From Geminicoccaceae bacterium (lineage in GTDB: Bacteria; Pseudomonadota; Alphaproteobacteria; Geminicoccales; Geminicoccaceae): a DNA stretch of 64,000 bases. Below, in pieces: positions 7,431 through 15,494 of this stretch (the stretch's first letter is position 1; every line of letters starts with the position of its first letter). Both the position numbers and the translations under genes were made by a program. The DNA is taken from assembly GCA_020638465.1 (NCBI GenBank), contig JACKIM010000002.1, positions 1,736,001-1,800,000 on the forward strand. The letters run 5' to 3'. The notes below the pieces were generated by a model. It did no database searches and was not told the DNA's origin. It saw nothing but the letters and a program-made list of their open reading frames with translations.

Positions 7431-8549
7431 TCAGGCCCGATTGTCGAACCGGGTCGGGCTGAAGGCGTCGATGGGAAGGCTGGACCTGCCGTCGAGGACC
7501 AGTTCGCTGACGAGGCGGCCGACGATGGGCGAAAGCTGGAAGCCGTGGCCGGAAAAGCCGAAGGCATGGAACACGCCCGGCGCGTTCGGGCTCGGGCCGA
7601 TGACCGGGATGCGATCGGCGAACAGGCCCTCGAATCCGGCCCAGGCACGGGCGATGGTGACGTCGCGCAGCTTGGGGAACAGCGTGAGCACCGAGGACGC
7701 GCTGGCGCTCAGGCCCGGCAGATCGAGACTGTAGCGGCGTTCCCCGCGGTCGCCGCTGGCCCGTCGCCCGCCGCCGATCAGCAGGGTGCCGTTAGGCATC
7801 TGCTTGAAGGAGAGGCGCGGGTCGCTGCTGATGATGACCGGTTCGAGAAATGGTGCGACACGCGTGGTGACCATCATCATCGGGAGATAGGTCAACAGCG
7901 GAATGGAGTCTCCGACCATTGCGGCGATGCGATCGCCCCAGGCTCCCGCATTGTTGACCAGCGATGCAGCCTTCACGCGTCCATGACGATGGGTGACGAT
8001 CCAGCCATTCGCGGGAGCGGGTTCGATGTCCGTCACCTCGCACCCTTCGAGCATGCGGGCGCCGGCGGCGATGGCCGCATCGTGGAAGGCGCGGGTAGCG
8101 TGAAAGGGGCTGGCGGCACCGTCCCTGCGGACAATGAGCCCGCCCTTCACCTGCATGCAGATGTCCGGGACGAGTCGCCTTACCTCGTCGGCATCCACCA
8201 GTTCCTCGTGTTCATATCCCAGGTTGCGCACCTGCCGCTCGCGCCCGACCAGTTCGGCAAGCGTTGTATCGTTGAGCGCAACCGCGAGCTGCCCCGCGCC
8301 GTGATAGCCGCAGTCATGGCCGAGTTCGGCCTCGATGCGATGCCAGAACGCATCGGCCTCCAGCGACAGCGGGATTTCCGCCGGGTGCCGCAGCAGCGTG
8401 CGCACACCACCGGCATTGGCACTGGAGGCGTGGCGGCCCACATGATCGCGCTCGATGACCACGACGCGAACACCGCGCCGGGCCAGATGCAGGGCGGTGG
8501 AGCAACCGTGGATGCCACCGCCGACGATTGCGACATCGGCCTCGATCAT
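7431..8549 (-). CDS. FAD-dependent oxidase, DadA/HcnC/OoxB type
   Basis: This is the last gene of the ten-gene operon. Its 372 residues belong to the glycine/D-amino-acid oxidase (DAO) family. The FAD-binding start is ADVAIVGGGIHGCSTALHLA, ERDHVGRHASSANAGGVR is the expected second motif, and the C-terminal dinucleotide-binding stretch is HAFGFSGHGFQLSP. With the two preceding genes it forms the alpha/beta/gamma set known from hydrogen cyanide synthase (HcnABC), octopine/nopaline oxidase and D-hydroxyproline dehydrogenase, where this subunit oxidises a C-N bond of an amino acid derivative. The start is the ATG at 8549, 10 nt after the preceding gene. An HCN synthase role is less likely, given the transporter and epimerase in the operon. 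Confidence 0.85.
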   Translation of the reverse strand: MIEADVAIVGGGIHGCSTALHLARRGVRVVVIERDHVGRHASSANAGGVRTLLRHPAEIPLSLEADAFWHRIEAELGHDCGYHGAGQLAVALNDTTLAELVGRERQVRNLGYEHEELVDADEVRRLVPDICMQVKGGLIVRRDGAASPFHATRAFHDAAIAAGARMLEGCEVTDIEPAPANGWIVTHRHGRVKAASLVNNAGAWGDRIAAMVGDSIPLLTYLPMMMVTTRVAPFLEPVIISSDPRLSFKQMPNGTLLIGGGRRASGDRGERRYSLDLPGLSASASSVLTLFPKLRDVTIARAWAGFEGLFADRIPVIGPSPNAPGVFHAFGFSGHGFQLSPIVGRLVSELVLDGRSSLPIDAFSPTRFDNRA

Positions 8550-8559
8550 GCGACCCCGG

Positions 8560-10050
8560 TCATGCGGTGGCATCCTCGTCCTCGGGAGCCGTGGGCAGCA
8601 TCGGCCCGCTGTCGGGAGGTGGCGGAAGCCCCTGCATACAGGCGAGCTCCGCCAGCGTGACCGGCTTGACCGGCGGACGGATGCGCATGTGGCCGGTGCC
8701 GGCAACGTCGCGGCGGTTGGCGGCGGCAAGCAGGTGCGAGACGGTGAGCGAACACATCCGCCCCTGGCAGGGCCCCATCCCCGCCCGGCTGAACGCCTTG
8801 GCCTGGTTGGGACCGCTGCACCCGATGCTCGCGATCTGGCGAAGTTCGCCTGCTGTCACTTCCTCGCAGCGGCAGACCATCGTGGCGTCGTCGGGCGGTA
8901 CGAGAACCTCGTCACGCGGCCGGAAAAGGATGTCGAGGAAACGCCGCAACGGCGCCTTGCGGGCGATGAGACGCCGCGACGCCCCCGAGCGACGCTCCAG
9001 TTCATCGCCGGAAAGGGCGCCGAGATCGGCACTCGCGGCGAGACCGGCCAGTTCGCCCGCCGCATGGGCGATGTCCGCACCGCGTATGCCACAGGCATCG
9101 CCGGCAACGAGGACCGCCGCGAGCGAGCTCCGGCCGAAGGGATCGAGCACCGGCTGCCAGCTGGCCTGAAGCCGTGAATAACGGTGTTCCGCACCGGCAA
9201 CCATGGCCAGTTGCGTGTTCGGCACCACACCTTCATGCAGCAGCACCAGTTCGCAGTCATAGTGGAGCTCCCAGCTTCCCGCGCGCGCGCGCAGACCGCT
9301 CACCTGCCGTTCGCCCTCGATGCGAATATCATGAACGGCGGTGTGGAATTCGATGCCGGAAGACTTCAGCAGCCGTTGCCAATGCAGCCCCTTGCGCAAT
9401 TCGGGGCCGGCGAGAAAGGCGCGCGGCAGGTGGGGAGCTGCATGCAGATAATGGGCACGAGGCGTCGTATCGAGGATGGCCTCGATGCGTGCGCCGGCAT
9501 CGACGAGCTGTGCGGCGGCAAGATAGAGCAGCGGTCCCGAGCCGGCGATCACGGTGGGAACATCGCTGACCATGGCCGAGCTCTTGAGCGCCGTCTGGGC
9601 CGACCCCAGCCCCATCACTCCCGGCAGGGTCCAGCCCGGCACCGGCACCGGCCGTTCCTGTGCACCGGCGGCGATGATCACGCGACGGGCTTCGATCCAC
9701 TGCGCCCGCCCCTCTCCCACCAGACCTATCCCGCCTTCGGCCGACAGGTCGAAAACGGCGCTGCGCGGCCTGTATACAGCCGTCGACCCGCGGAAGCGGC
9801 GTACCAGATCGGCACCGCGGGCGTAGTCGGGACCGAGCAGCTGCCGCATGCGATCCCCCTGCTCGTCCACCTTCTCGATCGAGCGATAGATCTGCCCGCC
9901 CGGAGCGGCCTGTTCGTCGAGCAGCACCGTCGAGAGGCCGGTACCGGCGGCAGCCATGGCCGCGGCCATGCCGGCCGGCCCGCCGCCGATCACCGCGACG
10001 TCGAAACGCTCGGGGCGGGTTTCATCTTCGGTGGCAACAGGTTCACTCAC
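8560..10050 (-). CDS. FAD/NAD(P)-binding oxidoreductase with BFD-like [2Fe-2S] domain, HcnB/OoxA type
   Basis: This 496-residue middle subunit has a pyridine-nucleotide-disulfide-oxidoreductase fold. FDVAVIGGGPAGMAAAM near residue 17 and the APGGQIY motif follow the family. The C-terminal region has a BFD-like iron-sulfur domain with a CRCEEVTAGEL motif and GMGPCQGRMC. In HcnB, OoxA and LhpE relatives this subunit passes electrons from the DAO-type subunit to the respiratory chain. The GTG start at 10050 overlaps the stop of the preceding [2Fe-2S] gene (GTGA) and has GGGGAG upstream; in-frame sequence further upstream is non-homologous. The 4-nt overlap indicates translational coupling and a stoichiometric complex. 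Confidence 0.88.
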   Translation of the reverse strand: MSEPVATEDETRPERFDVAVIGGGPAGMAAAMAAAGTGLSTVLLDEQAAPGGQIYRSIEKVDEQGDRMRQLLGPDYARGADLVRRFRGSTAVYRPRSAVFDLSAEGGIGLVGEGRAQWIEARRVIIAAGAQERPVPVPGWTLPGVMGLGSAQTALKSSAMVSDVPTVIAGSGPLLYLAAAQLVDAGARIEAILDTTPRAHYLHAAPHLPRAFLAGPELRKGLHWQRLLKSSGIEFHTAVHDIRIEGERQVSGLRARAGSWELHYDCELVLLHEGVVPNTQLAMVAGAEHRYSRLQASWQPVLDPFGRSSLAAVLVAGDACGIRGADIAHAAGELAGLAASADLGALSGDELERRSGASRRLIARKAPLRRFLDILFRPRDEVLVPPDDATMVCRCEEVTAGELRQIASIGCSGPNQAKAFSRAGMGPCQGRMCSLTVSHLLAAANRRDVAGTGHMRIRPPVKPVTLAELACMQGLPPPPDSGPMLPTAPEDEDATA

Positions 10051-10376
10051 CGCGCATCTCCCCTGCTGTCCATTGCCGGCGAGCCGACACCGTCCGACAG
10101 CGGCAGCCTCTGCCGCCTGACCCTCATCCCCTCCCGCACCGGTGTCATGCACGCCTGCCGGTTCGGCCTGCCATCGATCTCGACCAGGCATTCGAAGCAC
10201 ACGCCGATGAGACAATAGGCGGAACGCGGCGATCCACTGACGGCACTGTCACGCATATGGCGAACGCCATGCGCCAGAAGCGCGGCCGCCACGCTGTCCC
10301 CGTCGGCGGCGACGACATTTTCCCCCTCGAACTCGAAATTCACCGTGGCCGCCGCCTCAGCGATGCGCTTGAACAT
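10047..10376 (-). CDS. small [2Fe-2S] ferredoxin-like subunit, HcnA/LhpF type
   Basis: This 109-residue protein carries a plant-type [2Fe-2S] motif with ligands C55, C60 and C63 (YCLIGVCFECLVEIDG) and C76 (RQACMTP). HcnA-type subunits of heteromeric amino-acid dehydrogenases have exactly this size and motif. The start is the ATG at 10376 with GGGAGG upstream. It overlaps the preceding oxidase gene by 20 nt and the next gene by 4 nt. It most likely relays electrons between the flavin subunits. Confidence 0.88.
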   Translation of the reverse strand: MFKRIAEAAATVNFEFEGENVVAADGDSVAAALLAHGVRHMRDSAVSGSPRSAYCLIGVCFECLVEIDGRPNRQACMTPVREGMRVRRQRLPLSDGVGSPAMDSRGDAR

Positions 10377-11472
10377 CGAACCTCCCGGTCGAAAAACGTT
10401 CCTGTCCCGCGGCGGGTGAACGGCCCGCGATCCACGGCGCGATCTCCAGCGCATGCGCCGCCGCCAGCGTGATGCCACTGTGGCAGGTGACGACATGCAC
10501 TCCCGGAAAGCCCGGAGCCTCATCATAGATGGGAAAACCATCACCTGTCATGATACGCAAACAGGCCCAGCTCCGCACGAGGCGAAGATCGCCAAGCCAG
10601 GGAAACGCCCGGACGGCCAGTGCTGCGATGTTGCGGGTGCGGTCCACGCGCGTGGTGGTATCGAGCCCCAGGTCATCCACCGTGAAACCGACCATCAGGC
10701 TGCCCTCGCGGGTCTGGCGCACCAGATTGGTCGGCATGGGCAGCGTCACGGCCGCCCGTTCGCTCACCGCAACCTGACCGGCGATGGCCCGTACCGGCGC
10801 GTCGAGCCCCACCTGCGCGGCCAGCCTCCGGGTGTCCAGCCCGGCGCAAATGACCACCCGCGCGGTGGAGAACATTCCGCCGGAACTGTGGACGACATAT
10901 CCGCCGGCTTCCCGCGCGATCCGGTCGACCCGATGATCCGGCCGATAGGTCCCTCCGAGCCCCAGCATGGCTGTATGCAGCGCCCGCATCAGATAGAGCG
11001 GGTTCACATGCCCCTCGCGCGGCGAATAGGCGCCATTGTATACAGTTGGCCCGAGACCGGGCAGCATCTCCGCGAGCTGCATGCGATCGAGAATCTCGTA
11101 CTCGTAGGGACGATCCCCGCATTGGTGGCGGATCTCCGCAAGCGCCGCCTCGCTCCGATGCGCTTCCTCCGCACTCATGTGCAGCAACACGCCTCCGGGC
11201 CGCTCATAGCCCGTGTCGACCCCCGTCCTTTCATGCAGGTCCCGCGCGAAACCGGACCACAGACCGGCAGAATGGCGTGACCATTGGGCGTATTCGGGAC
11301 AGTCCAGCCCCTTGCCCTGCACCCAGACGAGCCCGAAATTGCCGCGACTGGCACGAAAGGCGTTGTCGCCCTCATCGAGCAGCAACGGCTTCAACCCGAG
11401 GTTCGCCAGTCCGAAGGCCACGCTCGCACCGACGATGCCGCCACCAATGACGACGACATCAGCTGTCTGCAT
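10357..11472 (-). CDS. second FAD-dependent amino acid oxidase-like protein (DAO family)
   Basis: This 371-residue DAO-family flavoprotein starts ADVVVIGGGIVGASVAFGLA and is distinct in sequence from the oxidase at 7431. It keeps the FAD ribityl/adenine contacts and a C-terminal VVTCHSGITLAAA motif. Having two DAO-type subunits in one operon is unusual for HcnABC-like sets, so this one may act on a later intermediate (such as a secondary amine or glycine derivative) or be a fourth subunit. The start is the ATG at 11472 with GGAGA six nt before it. It overlaps the upstream ATPase gene by 14 nt, so it is co-translated with the transporter. Confidence 0.82.
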   Translation of the reverse strand: MQTADVVVIGGGIVGASVAFGLANLGLKPLLLDEGDNAFRASRGNFGLVWVQGKGLDCPEYAQWSRHSAGLWSGFARDLHERTGVDTGYERPGGVLLHMSAEEAHRSEAALAEIRHQCGDRPYEYEILDRMQLAEMLPGLGPTVYNGAYSPREGHVNPLYLMRALHTAMLGLGGTYRPDHRVDRIAREAGGYVVHSSGGMFSTARVVICAGLDTRRLAAQVGLDAPVRAIAGQVAVSERAAVTLPMPTNLVRQTREGSLMVGFTVDDLGLDTTTRVDRTRNIAALAVRAFPWLGDLRLVRSWACLRIMTGDGFPIYDEAPGFPGVHVVTCHSGITLAAAHALEIAPWIAGRSPAAGQERFSTGRFDVQAHR

Positions 11473-12460
11473 CGAAAGTCTCCAGACGATGACAGGCCAC
11501 CAGATGCCGGTCGCCGACAGGGCGGGGCGGCGGCATGGGATCGCGCCGGCAGATGTCGGCCACATGCGGGCACCGGCCGGCAAAGCGGCAGCCGGGCGGC
11601 GGGTCGATGGGCCTCGCGATGTCCCCGCCGATCCCGGGCACCGGCCGCCGGTAACGCGGATCGGGTGCCGGCACGGCCTCCACGAGCGCCCGGGCATAGG
11701 GATGACGCGGATCCGTGACGACATCCCGGACCGGGCCGATCTCGGCAATCGTTCCCAGATACATGACCATCAAGCGATCGGCGATATTCGACAATATGGA
11801 AAGATCGTGGGAGACATACAGGCACGAAAAGCCCAGCCTCTCCGACAGCCGCCGCAGCAGGTCGAGAATGTCGGCCCGGATCGAAACGTCGAGCATGGAC
11901 AGCGGTTCGTCGGCAATCACCAGCCGCGGTTCCATGACCAGCGCGCAGGCAATCCCCACGCGCTGGCGCTCGCCGCCGCTCATCTCGTGCGGATAGCGGT
12001 CCCTGTACTCCACTGAACGCAGGCCGACGTCCTCAAGCGTCCGCATCACCCGCTCGCCGATCTCCCGCTCATCCCACAACCCGAGCGCACGCGGTCCCTC
12101 GGCCACCAGGTCGAAGACCGTGAAGCGCGGGTTCAGCGATTCATAAGGGTCCTGAAAGATGATCTGCACATTCCGGCGAAACCGCCGCAGGGCGTCGCCG
12201 GACAGGTTGCCGACCGACTGCCCCCTGAACAGGATCTCGCCCGATGTCGGTTCGAGGAGACGACCGACCAGCAGGCATGTGGTCGATTTGCCACAGCCCG
12301 ATTCGCCGGCAAGCCCCAGAATCTCCCCCTCGTCGATGGAGAAGCTGACATTCTCCACCGCCTTGATCGTGCTGACCCGACCCGACCCGGCCAGACGCTG
12401 GAGAAGACCCGGGCGGACTTCGAAATGACGGGTCAGGCCGCGGACTTCGAGGACTGCCAT
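11459..12460 (-). CDS. peptide-type ABC transporter ATP-binding protein (DppF/OppF)
   Basis: This cytoplasmic ATPase (333 residues) is one half of the heterodimeric motor. Walker A is GESGCGKSTT, the signature is MSGGERQRVGIA, and Walker B is LVIADEPLSMLD. The last is slightly unusual because most members have DEPVSALD. The C-terminal oligopeptide-transporter extension is present, with cysteines in GCRFAGRCPHVADICRRD that in this family bind an iron-sulfur cluster or zinc. The start is the ATG at 12460 with GGAGAAGG upstream; it overlaps the DppD gene by 28 nt. Confidence 0.93.
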   Translation of the reverse strand: MAVLEVRGLTRHFEVRPGLLQRLAGSGRVSTIKAVENVSFSIDEGEILGLAGESGCGKSTTCLLVGRLLEPTSGEILFRGQSVGNLSGDALRRFRRNVQIIFQDPYESLNPRFTVFDLVAEGPRALGLWDEREIGERVMRTLEDVGLRSVEYRDRYPHEMSGGERQRVGIACALVMEPRLVIADEPLSMLDVSIRADILDLLRRLSERLGFSCLYVSHDLSILSNIADRLMVMYLGTIAEIGPVRDVVTDPRHPYARALVEAVPAPDPRYRRPVPGIGGDIARPIDPPPGCRFAGRCPHVADICRRDPMPPPRPVGDRHLVACHRLETFDADS

Positions 12461-13452
12461 GTCGCCTTCTCCGATGCCAGTTGACGGAACAGCCCGGCTT
12501 CCTGCGAGCGGTGACAGGCCACGGCATGCCCTGGCGCGACTTCGCGCAAGGGCGGGCGCTCGACAGCGCATGGCTCGACGGCGAAGGGACAGCGTGCGCG
12601 AAAGGGACACCCCCTGACGCCACCCAGCAGGCTGGGCGGAGAACCCGGTATCGAAATGAGCGGCCTGCCCAGCTGCCTGATGCTGGGAAAGGCATTTTTC
12701 AACCCAAGGGTATACGGATGCACCGGCTGCTCGAACAGGTCGATCGTCGAGGCCAGTTCCATGATCTGACCGGCATACATGATGGCGATCCGGTCGCTCA
12801 TTTCGGCGATCACCGAGATGTCGTGGGTGATGAGCAGGATGGAATTGTGCAGCGAGGCACGCAATTCGCGCACCTTGCGGATAATCCGCTCCTGAACGAG
12901 CACATCGAGTCCCGTTGTCGGCTCATCCATCACCACCAGCGACGGATCAAGCGCGAGGGACATGGCGATCATCGCCCGTTGGCGCATGCCGCCGGAAAAC
13001 TCGTGCGGAAAGGAGCGAACCAGTCCCGGTTCGAGACCGACAAGGTCGAACATCTCCTCGGCGCGCGCCGCCGCCTGCCTGCGCGACTGGTCCGAATGCT
13101 CGCGGATGGCCTCGACGATCTGGTCGCCGACCCTGTATACAGGATTGAGCGAGGCCTGCGCGCTCTGCGGCACGAGCGACAGTTCGTTCCAGACGATCTC
13201 GCGGCGGAACTCGCGGTCACCCATGCCCAGCAGATCCCGCCCGCGCCATTGGAGCCTGTCGGCGGTCACGCTCGCCCCCCTGGGCATCAACCGCAGCAGG
13301 GCCTTGATGAAGGTGGTCTTGCCGCAGCCGGACTCGCCGGCAAGCCCCACGACCTCATCCTCGTCCATCGACAAAGTGAGACCGTCAACGGCATGAACGG
13401 GTCCCGCGCGGGTCGAATAGATCACCTTGAGATTTTCAATTTCCAGCAGCAT
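12433..13452 (-). CDS. peptide-type ABC transporter ATP-binding protein (DppD/OppD)
   Basis: The partner ATPase has 339 residues. Walker A is GESGCGKTTF, the signature is FSGGMRQRAMIA, and Walker B is LVVMDEPTTGLD. The C-terminal Cys-containing block is GVRGCPFRARCPFAVEPC. It begins 8 nt after the permease gene in the same direction. DppD and DppF together energise import of short peptides or peptide-like solutes through the two permeases encoded upstream. Confidence 0.94.
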   Translation of the reverse strand: MLLEIENLKVIYSTRAGPVHAVDGLTLSMDEDEVVGLAGESGCGKTTFIKALLRLMPRGASVTADRLQWRGRDLLGMGDREFRREIVWNELSLVPQSAQASLNPVYRVGDQIVEAIREHSDQSRRQAAARAEEMFDLVGLEPGLVRSFPHEFSGGMRQRAMIAMSLALDPSLVVMDEPTTGLDVLVQERIIRKVRELRASLHNSILLITHDISVIAEMSDRIAIMYAGQIMELASTIDLFEQPVHPYTLGLKNAFPSIRQLGRPLISIPGSPPSLLGGVRGCPFRARCPFAVEPCAVERPPLREVAPGHAVACHRSQEAGLFRQLASEKATWQSSKSAA

Positions 13453-13460
13453 GTCGCCCC

Positions 13461-14342
13461 TCAGCGTTGGCGCAGGCGAGGATTGGCGACTTCCTCATAG
13501 GCGCGCGAGACGAAGACCAGCGCGCTCACCAGGGTGATGATCGCGATCGACGGCCAGGAAAACCACCACCAGGCCGTGCGGACCTGCCCCGAAATCCACA
13601 GTTCGTAGAGCATTCCGCCCCATGACAGGTGGTCGGGATCGCCGAAACCGAGAAAGGCCGCACCAGCCTCGGCAATCACCGACCAGGCGATGTTGAAGGC
13701 TGTATACAGCAGCAGCAGCGGCAGGATGTTGGGCATGATATGGCGGTAGATGATGCGGAAGTCGCCGCACCCCCGGGCCCGCGCCGCCAGCACGAACTGC
13801 CGCTGCTTGAGCGCCAGCGTCTGGGCACGCACCACACGTGCCGATGTCCTCCAGACGATGAGCACGATGGCGAGAATGACAAAGGACTGGGACCTTCCGA
13901 ACAGGGCGATCAGCACGATGATGAACGGCAGGAACGGCATGCCGTAGACGATGTCGGTGAACCGCATCAGCGCCTCGTCGATCCGCCCGCCGTAATACCC
14001 GGCGACCAGCCCGATATTGGCGCCGATGACGATGGACATCAGCCCTGACACCAACCCGATGAGAATGGTGGTCCGTGCGGACCAAATCATCTGGCTCAAC
14101 AAATCGCGGGCGAGAAAGGTGGTGCCAAGGGGAAATTCCAGCGACGGGGAACGCAGCGAGGCGATCCTGCCCTCCGCATCCTTGAGCGTGTCCCACGGAC
14201 CGTGCGGGGCCAGCATGGGCGCGAAGATCGCCACCAGCACGTAGAACAGCACGATGATCGCACCGATCGTTCCCATGCGGCTCTGGCGCAGGATCGACAC
14301 CTGGTTGACGATCGCGGCCACGGCCGTCCGGACCGGCGTCAT
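13461..14342 (-). CDS. peptide-type ABC transporter permease (DppC/OppC)
   Basis: This inner-membrane permease (293 residues, about six helices) has an N-terminal OppC_N-like segment (GTIGAIIVLFYVLVAIFAP). Its EAA loop is around AARARGCGDFRIIYRHIMPN, the cytoplasmic contact with the ATPases. It is separated from its DppB partner by the epimerase gene, with which it overlaps by 4 nt (ATGA). Such an enzyme insertion between the two permease genes is unusual. Confidence 0.94.
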   Translation of the reverse strand: MTPVRTAVAAIVNQVSILRQSRMGTIGAIIVLFYVLVAIFAPMLAPHGPWDTLKDAEGRIASLRSPSLEFPLGTTFLARDLLSQMIWSARTTILIGLVSGLMSIVIGANIGLVAGYYGGRIDEALMRFTDIVYGMPFLPFIIVLIALFGRSQSFVILAIVLIVWRTSARVVRAQTLALKQRQFVLAARARGCGDFRIIYRHIMPNILPLLLLYTAFNIAWSVIAEAGAAFLGFGDPDHLSWGGMLYELWISGQVRTAWWWFSWPSIAIITLVSALVFVSRAYEEVANPRLRQR

Positions 14343-15493
14343 GCGGCCACTCCCGAGGTCCCGTCGGCAGTGATGCGGGCGTGGGCGACGGCGATGCGCC
14401 CCAGCTGCCCGGCATCGACCCGCACACCCAGTCCCGGGGCGTCCGGCAGCGTTGCCACGGCCGCATCGACACAGGTCGCGAAGTCGGTCGGGTCTCCCTC
14501 AAGACGCAATACCGACATGTAGGCATGACCCACATCGAGAAGGTTGTGCAGGGTCACGCCCAGTTGCAGCGAGGCTGCCTGGGTGACGCCGAATTCGATC
14601 ATGCTGTTCATCAGGATCGCGATGCCGTGCCCCTCGGCCAGCGCGGCGATCTTGCGCGCCGGCACGAGACCGCCGTTTTTCGAAACCTTGATGGAGAATG
14701 CATCCACGGCGCGATCGGCCGCAAGTCGCGCAGCCTGCCCGAGCGAGAAGACCGCCTCATCGGCAGAAACCGGCACGAGTGCGGCTTCGCGAACGCGCTT
14801 CATGCCTTCGTCATTGGTGCGGGCCACGGGCTGTTCGAGCAGCGCAAGCGGTGCCGTGCCGATCATCGAGACAAAGCGCAGCGCCTCGCTTTCGCTCCAG
14901 CCCTGGTTGGCGTCAGCGATAAAGCTTACATCGGGATGAAAGCGCTCGATCAGTGCGCGGGTCCGCTTCGCATCCTCGCCGACATCGCGCGACCCCGCCT
15001 TGATCATGAACGAGCGATAACCTTGCGCGACCTTCGCCTCGACCACCGCCATGCTCGCCATGAGCGGCTCGCTGCCCAGCGGCCAGAGCAGGGGTATGGA
15101 GGACCGCAGCCGACCTCCCAGAAGATCGCAGACACGCAGGCCGGAGCGGCGCGCGACGAGGTCGTGCAAGGCCATGTCGATCGCACCCCGGGCCAGCGGC
15201 TGACCCGCAGCCAACGCATCGAGTTCGCCCAGAAGGACGGCATGATCCTGCGGATCGCGCCCTATCAGCCGCGAGGGGACGATCTCGGTGAGGAACCCGA
15301 AGACACCCGTGGAACTTTCGTCGGTGAAGGGGCGCATGGGATCGGCCTCGCCCCAGCCGACATTCCCCTCGCCGTCGGTGATCCTGACCATCACCGCCTC
15401 GGCATGGGTCAGCGTGCCGTAGACCTTCGAGAGATGGTAGGGCGTCGAGAGCGGACTGCGGACCTGCCAGAGCTCGACCGATGTGATGGACAT
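14339..15493 (-). CDS. enolase-superfamily racemase/epimerase (mandelate racemase / muconate lactonizing type)
   Basis: This 384-residue (beta/alpha)7-beta barrel enzyme has metal ligands D194 (FIADANQGW), E220 (LLEQPV) and D245 (VSADEAV). A lysine on each face of the active site, K165 (FMIKAGS) and K269 (FSIKVSKNGG), gives the dual-lysine geometry of dipeptide epimerases, N-succinylamino-acid racemases and hydroxyproline-betaine epimerase. The first Lys of the usual KxK pair is replaced by Met163. The enzyme probably inverts the alpha carbon of the imported substrate before oxidation by the downstream flavoproteins. The gene lies between the two permease genes, 1 nt after DppB and overlapping DppC, so enzyme and transporter are tightly coupled. 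Confidence 0.9.
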   Translation of the reverse strand: MSITSVELWQVRSPLSTPYHLSKVYGTLTHAEAVMVRITDGEGNVGWGEADPMRPFTDESSTGVFGFLTEIVPSRLIGRDPQDHAVLLGELDALAAGQPLARGAIDMALHDLVARRSGLRVCDLLGGRLRSSIPLLWPLGSEPLMASMAVVEAKVAQGYRSFMIKAGSRDVGEDAKRTRALIERFHPDVSFIADANQGWSESEALRFVSMIGTAPLALLEQPVARTNDEGMKRVREAALVPVSADEAVFSLGQAARLAADRAVDAFSIKVSKNGGLVPARKIAALAEGHGIAILMNSMIEFGVTQAASLQLGVTLHNLLDVGHAYMSVLRLEGDPTDFATCVDAAVATLPDAPGLGVRVDAGQLGRIAVAHARITADGTSGVAA

Positions 15494-15494
15494 G

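Larger units (their letters stand above)
9770..13709. repeat. recurring palindrome CTGTATACAG inside the operon
   Basis: The 10-bp palindrome CTGTATACAG occurs exactly at 9770-9779, 13133-13142 and 13700-13709, and once with one change (TTGTATACAG) at 11036-11045. Near variants lie at about 8632 (CTGCATACAG) and 10970 (CTGTATGCAG). All are inside coding sequence of four different genes and mostly use the GTA valine codon, which I expect to be rare in this GC-rich genome. I saw no copy elsewhere in the window. The core TGTATACA resembles operators of FadR-type GntR regulators. Confidence 0.5.

Noticed and set aside
5321..7648. 775-codon open frame antisense to the acyltransferase gene
   Set aside because: It is a GC-bias shadow: the translation is low-complexity Arg/Gln/Asp-rich, has no family features, and runs into the next operon gene on the opposite frame. 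The sense frame has full acyltransferase motifs.
7431..10376. Hydrogen cyanide synthase hcnABC
   Set aside because: The three-subunit architecture matches, but the operon with a peptide-type importer and an epimerase fits amino-acid-derivative catabolism better; HCN production cannot be claimed from architecture.
9770..13709. CTGTATACAG copies as LexA sites
   Set aside because: They lack the 8-nt spacer of the enterobacterial CTGT-N8-ACAG box and are all inside genes unrelated to DNA repair.
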